Of a stretch of DNA of 12,126 nt, positions 6,820 to 12,126 are shown in pieces; position 1 is the first letter of the stretch; the number at the start of each line of letters is the position of its first letter. The notes beneath the pieces were generated by a model. It did no database searches. It worked only from the letters and a program-made list of their open reading frames with translations, and had not been told where the DNA came from. The position numbers were made by a program, and so were the translations under genes. Source of the DNA: Acidobacteriota bacterium (GTDB taxonomy: Bacteria > Acidobacteriota > Vicinamibacteria > Vicinamibacterales > UBA823); contig PAWT01000024.1 of NCBI GenBank assembly GCA_002714165.1, positions 68,172 through 80,297 of the forward strand. The letters are read 5' to 3'.

Positions 6820-7734
6820 CTATTCCTTAGCTTGGTGCTTCAGAGCACCGTAAGCCGCACTATGAAAAGGTACATCTATCCCAAGCAGATTTCCAAGCCG
6901 CACAACCGTACCGCTGAGATGCTCAATCTCAAGTCGCCGACCAGCGCGTAAATCAAGCAACATCGACGGCACTGACTCAGCAGCCATCTCATCCACAATT
7001 GACAAGGAGCGTTCAACGATATCCGGCTCAAGCTTTACTCCGTGTGCACGTGCGACTGCAGCTGTTTCCCGCATGCCACGCTTGAGCATCGCCCGGTAAT
7101 CCGGATCAACACGGAGTGGGCCTGTCGCTAAATCGGCAAGACAGGAGGCCGCACTCATCGCTGAAAATAAAACAAACTTATTCCACAGTGCAGCATCAAT
7201 ATCACCGGCGACCTGTGCATCCACTCCGCTGGATCGAAACACACTTGAGATTTCGGCGGATAACTCCTGTGCTAAATCGTCCCGACCGCCTATTCGTAAA
7301 CGTGCGAGAGTACCCACATGCGTCACTTTGCCAGGCTCAGTGAGCATCGTATTGCCATAAACCACCGCACCGAGCAGATGACCTCGGGTTAATAACGGCG
7401 TCAAGCGATCGACCACATCCACGCCGTTCTGAGGACATAACACAGCAGTGTCATCATGCAGGAGTGGCGTGAGGGAGGTAGCAACGGCCTCCAAATCGTA
7501 GGCCTTGATGCACAACAAAACAACATCTACAGGACCAATAGTCTCAGGGCGGTCTGTTATTTTGAGGTCGTGGAGAGAAACGTCGCCCAGTGCACTCTTG
7601 ATCGAGAGTCCTTGTGCGAGTAGCGCCTGAAGACTCCTCCCGCGCGCGAGGAACGATACATCACAATGACCAGCGGCCAAGCGACCACCGTAGTAGCCTC
7701 CGACACCCCCGACGCCCACGACAGCGAACTTCAT
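6820..7734 (-). CDS. Ketopantoate-reductase-family (ApbA/PanE) NAD(P)H dehydrogenase
   Basis: A 304-residue cytoplasmic oxidoreductase with an N-terminal Rossmann domain (FAVVGVGGVGGYYGGRLA, residues 3-20, then SFLARG), the CIKAYD strand, and PQNGVD (101-106) with the conserved Asn. A helical C-terminal domain carries ALWNKFVLFSAMS (K186 as catalytic lysine) and SMLLDLRAG with RRLEIEHLSG (conserved Ser and Glu). In E. coli PanE the lysine is followed at +4 and +8 by substrate-binding asparagines (N180, N184). Here those positions are F190 and S194, so the pocket differs and ketopantoate is doubtful as substrate. It more likely reduces another 2-oxo acid, or oxidises a hydroxy acid, in this pathway. 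The ATG at 7734 lies 10 nt after the VOC stop, and the gene belongs to the same minus-strand operon. Confidence 0.87.
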   Translation of the reverse strand: MKFAVVGVGGVGGYYGGRLAAGHCDVSFLARGRSLQALLAQGLSIKSALGDVSLHDLKITDRPETIGPVDVVLLCIKAYDLEAVATSLTPLLHDDTAVLCPQNGVDVVDRLTPLLTRGHLLGAVVYGNTMLTEPGKVTHVGTLARLRIGGRDDLAQELSAEISSVFRSSGVDAQVAGDIDAALWNKFVLFSAMSAASCLADLATGPLRVDPDYRAMLKRGMRETAAVARAHGVKLEPDIVERSLSIVDEMAAESVPSMLLDLRAGRRLEIEHLSGTVVRLGNLLGIDVPFHSAAYGALKHQAKE

Positions 7735-7744
7735 GGCGCTAAAG

Positions 7745-8305
7745 CTAGGCGTCCGGTGCCAATTTTCGCTTCAGTTCCGCTTCAAACTCTTCACGCGGCA
7801 TGAAGCCAGGATCATCCTTGATCGCTTCTAGCGTGGTCTTCAAAATGTCTTCGTCGGGGATTTCCAGGTTTAGTTCATCGCCGTGCGGCTGCGGGACATG
7901 CCAAGGTGAGTCGAGATATACCTCGATACGGTTGCCTTCTGGATCACGAAAATAGATTGACCATGCGTTTCCATGGTTAATCCCAATGAAATCGCTGACG
8001 CCTTCCGCTTGGACACGGCGATTCATCTCACGCAATTCTTCAAGCGACGCCACCTCAAAGGACATTTGGTTAATGACGCTGTAATCAGCGTCCGCCGGAC
8101 GTCCAGTCGCCAACACAAATTGATGGTGAGCATCTGGACGGCTACTCAGAAATACGAGGTCGATGGGAAATCTGAATGCTTTACCACGGTCTGTAACAAC
8201 CAGTCCCATAACGCGCGTGTAGAAATCCTCCATGCGAGGCAAGTCTTGGACGTGGATCCCCATATGGCTCAAGATCGGCCGCACCGGTGGTTTCAAGGAA
8301 GTCAT
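7745..8305 (-). CDS. VOC-superfamily protein (extradiol dioxygenase / glyoxalase-like)
   Basis: A 186-residue protein with a paired beta-alpha-beta-beta-beta VOC fold. The first module begins RPILSHMGIHVQDLPRMEDF with candidate metal ligand H14, then FYTRVMGLVVTDRG and HHQFVLATG (H60/H61). The second module has NQMSFEVASLEELREMNRR, NHGNAWSIYFRDPEGNRIE (H111, E128) and VYLDSPWHV. The pattern NxxxxxFxDPxGNxxEV with a terminal Glu is typical of catechol 2,3-dioxygenase-like VOC enzymes that bind Fe or Mn. A charged C-terminal tail (about 140-186) is extra. Its start follows the FAH-family stop directly (TAA then ATG), so the two are tightly coupled. With the flavin monooxygenase it could open a hydroxylated ring, but isomerase or hydrolase roles exist in this superfamily, so the reaction is inferred. 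Confidence 0.83.
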   Translation of the reverse strand: MTSLKPPVRPILSHMGIHVQDLPRMEDFYTRVMGLVVTDRGKAFRFPIDLVFLSSRPDAHHQFVLATGRPADADYSVINQMSFEVASLEELREMNRRVQAEGVSDFIGINHGNAWSIYFRDPEGNRIEVYLDSPWHVPQPHGDELNLEIPDEDILKTTLEAIKDDPGFMPREEFEAELKRKLAPDA

Positions 8306-9157
8306 TTATGGTGCTCGCTCGATGTCGTGCACAAGTGTCCCAACCTTCTCAACCACAATTTCAACAACATCGCCAACCTTCATAAAGACGGGTGGATTCC
8401 GCTTAAAACCAACACCGCCAGGCGTTCCAGTGACAATCACGTCACCCGGTTCAAGCGTGGTCCACGTCGAGCAATACTCAATCAACTCAGCAACCGAAAA
8501 CACCATGTCTCTCGTATTACCCTGCTGCATCACATTACCGTTCAAGCGAGTTGACAAATCCAGGACCTGTGGGTCTGGAATCTCATCGGCAGTCACCAAC
8601 CACGGCCCGAATCCCCCAGTGAAGTTAAAGTTCTTTCCGGCGGTAATCTGTCGGGTATGACGCTGCCAGTCTCGCACACTGCCATCGAGGTAACACGAAT
8701 AGCCAGCAACGTGCTGCAAGGCTGAAGCTGCCGAAATCGCGTGGCCGCCTTTACCGATGATCGCAGCGAGCTCGCACTCGAAATCGAGATTATCAGACAC
8801 CTTCGGCATGATCACAGGCTGCCGATGACCAACCTGAGATGCTGCTACACGTATAAACCATGCGGGATTCGCAGTCTTATCTCGACCAGTTTCAGCAATG
8901 TGATCGTCGTAGTTCAGCGCAACAGCCAAGATTTTGTCTGGATTAGGAATAACTGGAAGAAACGAGATATCTGAAAGCGAGTAATCCCCGGTCTGCCCTT
9001 CTATCGCAAGCCGAACCTCGTCAAGCGCATTCAACCTCAATACATCTCTTATCGTTCGATGCGTCTTCGGTAGACGTGTTTGTAGATCAACCACTGAATC
9101 GCCAACCACGGCGCCATAACTCTCTCGATCAGCCATACGATACGAAACCAGCTTCAT
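8306..9157 (-). CDS. Fumarylacetoacetate-hydrolase (FAH) family enzyme
   Basis: A 283-residue metal-dependent enzyme. A short N-terminal domain (KLVSYRMADRESYGAVVGD) leads to the FAH catalytic domain: KILAVALNYDDHIAETG (N82-Y83, H86), a domain-defining DFECELAAIIGKGG with the metal ligands E127 and E129, GYSCYLDGSVRDWQ with D158, KNFNFTGGFGPWLV, and GDVIVTGTPGGVG. Members hydrolyse or hydrate diketo acids, such as fumarylacetoacetate, acylpyruvates and products of meta-cleavage, in aromatic catabolism. The usual D-x-S-A-R-D segment is DGSVRD here. The ATG at 9157 has a strong Shine-Dalgarno (AGGAG, 9171-9167, spacing 9). It heads a tight group with the VOC and reductase genes, after a 125-bp gap from the DUF1185 gene that holds no gene. 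The exact reaction cannot be told from sequence. Confidence 0.9.
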   Translation of the reverse strand: MKLVSYRMADRESYGAVVGDSVVDLQTRLPKTHRTIRDVLRLNALDEVRLAIEGQTGDYSLSDISFLPVIPNPDKILAVALNYDDHIAETGRDKTANPAWFIRVAASQVGHRQPVIMPKVSDNLDFECELAAIIGKGGHAISAASALQHVAGYSCYLDGSVRDWQRHTRQITAGKNFNFTGGFGPWLVTADEIPDPQVLDLSTRLNGNVMQQGNTRDMVFSVAELIEYCSTWTTLEPGDVIVTGTPGGVGFKRNPPVFMKVGDVVEIVVEKVGTLVHDIERAP

Positions 9158-9282
9158 CCTAAAATTCTCCTAACTCGAATCAACACCATCTCGACCACCG
9201 CATCTCAGGCAGCCCATACCCGCTCCATTGTATACGCTGTGTTACCGTGTTCGCCTTGGCAGTGACCGTTCGGAGGCCTACC
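9158..9282 (-). other. Gap between the DUF1185 and FAH-family genes
   Basis: This 125-bp stretch carries the ribosome site of the FAH-family gene at its downstream end. A TATACAAT-like sequence on the minus strand might be a -10 element, but I see no matching -35 at normal spacing. The frame that crosses it (9419-9180, minus) runs in the wrong phase through the end of the DUF1185 gene and has no family resemblance. No terminator hairpin is evident, so read-through from the gene before is possible. Confidence 0.4.
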
Positions 9283-9861
9283 CTAGCGAAGACCGTCTTC
9301 GCCGATGACTTCAGACGAAGCGAGGCCGCCGATTCGAGCATGAATTCTGGAACCCGTTGACATCGCGAGAGCGTAGAGAATTTCGTCAGCGCGAGGGCCG
9401 TCGTGAACACCGACTTCAATAGAACTCATGTGACTCCGAACGTAGGCCGCTTGTACATGGCCAAGCGGAATCATCAACCGGGCACCGATCGAACCAAGCG
9501 CTTTAGACGAGGGCACAACGGCCTTCGTCCCCCCCAACACTTCGCGCATGCCCCAGCCACCGGGCTCATGCCAAAGCGCTCCGTGCTCAAGCTCGCCATT
9601 GGCGCCGACAATGGCACCTTTACCATAGGCCTCAACGGCTGATGCCTCAATGGCCAGCGCGGCGACAAGGTCCATTGCTAACTGTTTGCCGAGTGGCTTC
9701 AATTCGGCCATTATCGGTAGGAGATTTGGCTCAAAATGTCCGGCAAAGGGATTCTTTATTATCGCGGCGACCGTGCCCACTCGAAGCGGCGGTGTCACTA
9801 CCGGTCCACCCTCATGTCGAATTGTCTCCACCGTCACAATCGTTTTCCGAATGTTAATCAT
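9283..9861 (-). CDS. Amino acid synthesis family protein (DUF1185, PF06684)
   Basis: A 192-residue soluble protein matching the full length of the 'amino acid synthesis' family. The start is MINIRKTIVTVETIRHEGG, followed by RVGTVAAIIKNPFAGHFEPNL, AYGKGAIVGANGELEHGALW, VPSSKALGSIGARLMIPLGH, SHMSSIEVGVHDGPRADEI and a C-terminal GGLASSEVIGEDGLR. Despite the name, no reaction is established for the family. I recall members lying beside transporter and catabolic genes, as here. The ATG at 9861 is supported by the family's N-terminus and by GAGGAG (9878-9873) 11 nt upstream. It is the first gene of the minus-strand run and directly abuts the divergent TRAP operon. The adjacent palindrome at 9886-9899 is 25 nt upstream of its start. 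Confidence 0.87.
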   Translation of the reverse strand: MINIRKTIVTVETIRHEGGPVVTPPLRVGTVAAIIKNPFAGHFEPNLLPIMAELKPLGKQLAMDLVAALAIEASAVEAYGKGAIVGANGELEHGALWHEPGGWGMREVLGGTKAVVPSSKALGSIGARLMIPLGHVQAAYVRSHMSSIEVGVHDGPRADEILYALAMSTGSRIHARIGGLASSEVIGEDGLR

Positions 9862-9885
9862 GGCTATTTCATCTCCTCGAATCCA

Positions 9886-9899
9886 GCCGATGCATCGGC
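9886..9899. promoter_or_regulatory. Perfect 14-bp palindrome, candidate operator between divergent operons
   Basis: GCCGATG-CATCGGC reads identically on both strands. It lies between the start of the DUF1185 gene (9861, minus) and the signal-peptide region of the TRAP receptor gene (plus), where a shared regulator would bind. It covers one candidate TRAP start codon (ATG at 9890), which would favour a downstream start if it is an operator. No regulator gene is in the window. Function is inferred from position and symmetry only. Confidence 0.5.
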
Positions 9900-10984
9900 A
9901 TAAGGTGGAACGTCATCTCGGAGCTAGCATATCCCCCTTGCGCCGAAAACATTGGCTGGCTAAATCTGGGGTGCTTCTAGTCGTCATAATACCGCTCGTC
10001 CTCTCCAGCACCTTATTCGCAACCGAACTTCTGATTAATACTTTTTGGCCTCCGGCGCATCTTATGCGGCAGGAAGTCTTCAACCGCTGGATATCGGACG
10101 TGGCGAGGGTGACTGAAGGACGCGTCACTGGTCGGTTTCCCACGAGTACCTTGGCTCCTCCCTCTCGTCAATGGCACATGGTCACCTCCGGAATCGCGGA
10201 CGTTGGCATCGTCTTTAATGGCTTTGAGCGTAACCGTCTCCATCTGTCGACCGTTGCAGAGTTACCATTCGGTACACCCAGCGCGGAAGCAGCCTCGGTT
10301 GCTCTCTGGCGCACCTATAAGCGCTACTTCGAAAAAGCTGAAGAATACTCTGGAGTCAAGCTGCTAGGGCTAATGACTCATTCGGGCGGCGACCTCTACA
10401 GTCTCCGAACAGCGATACAACATGTGTCCGACCTAGAAGGACTTAAGATTCGAACAACAGACGGCAGCTCATCTGACGCAATAGAGACGCTCGGTGGAGT
10501 TGCGGTACCTTCATCGGGCATCGGTGCATACCAACTCGTGTCCCGAGGCATCGTGGATGGTCTCATCATGCCGACTGGAGATATGCGCACCTTCAATATG
10601 CTGCAGTACACTGATTACGCTGTGACTATACCGGGCAAGATTTACAACGGCAGTTTTTCACTTTTCATGAATCTCGAAACGTGGAACTCGTTGTCCAGAA
10701 CTGACCAGCAGGCCATCCTCAGTGTTTCGGGGGAAACTTTCGCGCATCACGCGCGCGCATGGGACGAATCAGACCGACTAGCCATCGAAGAGATGGAGCA
10801 TCGTGGTATCGAACGATCCATCGCGAGCGAGCCCTTCCTGGACGAACTTCGGGCCAGGCTAGCATTCATAGACGACACGTGGATTCGTGAAGCGGACCGT
10901 CGTGGAGTCAACGGTCGTGCAGCACTCGATTATTTCCGGACTGAAGCACGTCGGATAGCAACCTCCCTTGAAACCCTAGAATGA
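9890..10984 (+). CDS. TRAP transporter substrate-binding protein (DctP family)
   Basis: A periplasmic solute receptor for a tripartite ATP-independent periplasmic transporter, delivering an organic acid to the DctQM permease. A basic stretch (LRRKHWLAK) leads into a hydrophobic segment GVLLVVIIPLVLSSTLFA with likely cleavage before TELLINTFWPP. Family features follow: the N-terminal strand after cleavage, RQWHMVTSGIADVGIVFNG, VAELPFG, GLKIRTTDG, GAYQLVSRGIVDGLIMP, the ALxxxDQQAIL-like TDQQAILSVSG, and a C-terminal EARRIATSLE. The start is uncertain. The frame is open back to 9650 inside the opposite gene, but that translation is antisense. ATGs exist at 9851, 9860 and 9890, GTG at 9905 and TTG at 9938; the last gives the most normal signal peptide (348 residues total). 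None has a well-placed Shine-Dalgarno; a GGAG at 9920 precedes the TTG by 14 nt. The stop overlaps the DctQ start (ATGA). Confidence 0.88.
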   Translation: MHRHKVERHLGASISPLRRKHWLAKSGVLLVVIIPLVLSSTLFATELLINTFWPPAHLMRQEVFNRWISDVARVTEGRVTGRFPTSTLAPPSRQWHMVTSGIADVGIVFNGFERNRLHLSTVAELPFGTPSAEAASVALWRTYKRYFEKAEEYSGVKLLGLMTHSGGDLYSLRTAIQHVSDLEGLKIRTTDGSSSDAIETLGGVAVPSSGIGAYQLVSRGIVDGLIMPTGDMRTFNMLQYTDYAVTIPGKIYNGSFSLFMNLETWNSLSRTDQQAILSVSGETFAHHARAWDESDRLAIEEMEHRGIERSIASEPFLDELRARLAFIDDTWIREADRRGVNGRAALDYFRTEARRIATSLETLE

Positions 10985-11481
10985 TGGCGATGAAAGCATC
11001 CATGAAACAGATTAACTCCGACTCAGGGTTGGACCGAGTCCTTCTCGGCATCGCTGCGTTTGTAATGTTTATGATGATGTCGCTTACCTTCATCGACGTG
11101 CTAGGACGGTATCTCCTGCGCTCGCCCATCCCCGGTGCATTCGAACTGATTCAATTCTTGATGCCGTTTCTGATTTTTACGATGCTTCCTGTGATCTCGA
11201 AAGAGGATGGCCATATTACGGTGACCGTATTAGATAGCTTCGTACCAACATACATGCAGTGGGCACAGAAATTATTCATCCAGGCTGGAAGCATGGCCGC
11301 AATCGCATTAGTCGGCTGGTGTCTCTGGCATCAGGGGCAGAGCTTGAACGAGGGACGATACGTTAGTGGCTATCTCGAATGGCCGATCGGACCGGTTGCT
11401 TATGGCATGTCTCTCCTCTGCTTCGTAACTTTCATCATCCAGTCAACAAAGCTCTCGCGTCATCTCCGGTCAAATGGCTGA
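10981..11481 (+). CDS. TRAP transporter small permease (DctQ family)
   Basis: A 166-residue protein with four hydrophobic segments, the normal size and topology of the TRAP small membrane subunit. TM1 (about 22-45) ends in FIDVLGRYLLRSPIPGAFEL, the family's most recognisable segment (D-V-x-x-R-Y then P-x-x-x-E). LPVISKEDGHITVTVLDSF follows TM2, matching the usual K-x-x-x-H-[IV]-x-V-D/T pattern. It pairs with DctM to form the Na+-coupled permease. The ATG at 10981 overlaps the receptor stop by 4 nt (ATGA); further ATGs at 10984, 10990 and 11002 are possible. The 3' end overlaps the DctM start by 8 nt, so the three genes are translationally coupled. Confidence 0.88.
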   Translation: MMAMKASMKQINSDSGLDRVLLGIAAFVMFMMMSLTFIDVLGRYLLRSPIPGAFELIQFLMPFLIFTMLPVISKEDGHITVTVLDSFVPTYMQWAQKLFIQAGSMAAIALVGWCLWHQGQSLNEGRYVSGYLEWPIGPVAYGMSLLCFVTFIIQSTKLSRHLRSNG

Positions 11482-12126
11482 ATCACTGATCGGATTGGCT
11501 GCAGTTCTCTTACTCGCAGTGGCCCGTCTCCCACTGGGTTTTACCATGGCAATTGTTGGCACGGGAGGATTCGCCATTCTCCGAGGACCAACTGCCGCCT
11601 TGGAAACTGTCGGGCAACTCGTCCTTGATTTCTCTATGAGTTATACGTTCGCAGTCCTACCGATGTTTGTACTGATGGGGGCCTTCGTCCACCGCTCAAA
11701 TCTTTCCGAAGACCTCTACGATACATCCCACGCATGGCTCGGCCACTTCCGCGGTGGCTTGTCAATGGCTACGGTTGCGGCTTCGGCTGGTTTTAGCGCC
11801 GTGTGTGGAAGCTCGGTCGCAACGGCAGCGACAATGGGTCGCGTCGCACTCCCAGCAATGCGTCGTTTTGGATATGCTCCTGGCCTTGCCGCTGGCACTA
11901 TCGCAGCCGGTGGCACGCTCGGCATCCTCATTCCACCAAGTATGAGTCTGGTGGTTTACGGTTTCTTGACACAGCAAGATATCGGACGGCTATTTATTGC
12001 TGGCCTTGCTCCGGGTGTCCTGACCGTCCTTATGTATTTTTTGGTCGTGGCGGCAGTAACACGACTGCGACCTGAACTCGGACCACGAGGACCACGAACG
12101 GCCTGGGTGGATCGCTTCCGTCTATT
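11474..12126 (+). CDS. TRAP transporter large permease (DctM family), N-terminal part (runs off right edge)
   Basis: The frame opens at ATG 11474 inside the end of DctQ and stays open to the window edge (217 codons). The translation MAESLIGLAAVLLLAVARLP starts the family's first TM. FAVLPMFVLMGAFVHRSNLS is the hallmark P-[ML]-F-[VI]-L-M-G motif. GGLSMATVAASAGFSAVCGS followed by SVATAATMGRVALPAM matches the conserved G-x-[FA]-x-[AS]-[IV]-x-G-S-S-x-A-[TD] substrate-pathway region. GYAPGLAAGTIAAGGTLGIL, then IPPSMSLVVYG, matches G-x-L-G-I-L-I-P-P-S. About half of the usual 430-residue protein is present. It moves the substrate across the inner membrane with Na+. With DctP and DctQ the system is complete, and it most likely supplies the substrate for the divergent catabolic genes. 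Confidence 0.9.
   Translation, partial: MAESLIGLAAVLLLAVARLPLGFTMAIVGTGGFAILRGPTAALETVGQLVLDFSMSYTFAVLPMFVLMGAFVHRSNLSEDLYDTSHAWLGHFRGGLSMATVAASAGFSAVCGSSVATAATMGRVALPAMRRFGYAPGLAAGTIAAGGTLGILIPPSMSLVVYGFLTQQDIGRLFIAGLAPGVLTVLMYFLVVAAVTRLRPELGPRGPRTAWVDRFRL

Noticed and set aside
7973-8554. A 193-residue plus-strand open frame
   Set aside because: It is antisense across the VOC and FAH-family genes, which have clear motifs. Its translation looks random.
9180-9419. A minus-strand frame of 79 residues across the DUF1185-FAH gap
   Set aside because: It runs out of phase over the conserved DUF1185 C-terminus, which ends normally at 9283.
9650-9889. Upstream extension of the TRAP receptor gene
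   Set aside because: It would place about 80 residues antisense to the conserved DUF1185 N-terminus, ahead of a good signal peptide.

Overview
The window is bacterial chromosomal DNA of roughly balanced base composition, with densely packed genes and many non-ATG starts (GTG, TTG). I see no rRNA, tRNA, CRISPR array or insertion sequence. The RecA-like protein at the left edge resembles those of Acidobacteriota (Vicinamibacteria-like), and a TRAP transporter sits beside catabolic enzymes. An acidobacterial or similar environmental heterotroph is my best guess, held weakly. The exported redoxin carries an in-frame UGA, so the host should also have selenocysteine machinery.

Layout, left to right. 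(1) Positions 1-545, minus strand: the first 181 codons of an ImuA/RecA-like mutasome protein that runs off the left edge. (2) 825-2054, plus strand: an MFS exporter, divergent from it. (3) 2142-9861, minus strand: a long co-directional run. In transcription order it encodes an 'amino acid synthesis' (DUF1185) family protein, a fumarylacetoacetate-hydrolase family enzyme, a VOC/extradiol-dioxygenase-like protein, a ketopantoate-reductase-like dehydrogenase, a HisC-like aminotransferase, an MhpA-like FAD monooxygenase, an exported selenocysteine-containing redoxin/DsbD-alpha fusion and a NicO-like membrane transporter. (4) From about 9890 to the right edge, plus strand: a divergent TRAP transporter (DctP, DctQ and the first part of DctM), with overlapping genes.

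The most notable feature is at 2854-3924. Two apparently separate reading frames are one gene interrupted by a single TGA at 3672-3670. The TGA falls at the first position of a thioredoxin-type CPWC motif, making it U-P-W-C. A perfect 7-bp hairpin with a GTT loop lies 21 nt downstream, the right place and form for a bacterial SECIS element. The protein combines a Sec-containing redoxin domain with a C-terminal DsbD-alpha-like domain and has an export signal.

The catabolic block and the TRAP transporter probably work together. An organic acid, perhaps aromatic, would be taken up by TRAP, hydroxylated by the flavin monooxygenase, ring-opened by the VOC protein, and processed by the FAH-family enzyme. 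The aminotransferase and reductase would act on 2-oxo or amino acid intermediates. The substrate cannot be read from the sequence. The two divergent arms are separated by a very short region holding a perfect 14-bp palindrome, a candidate operator.
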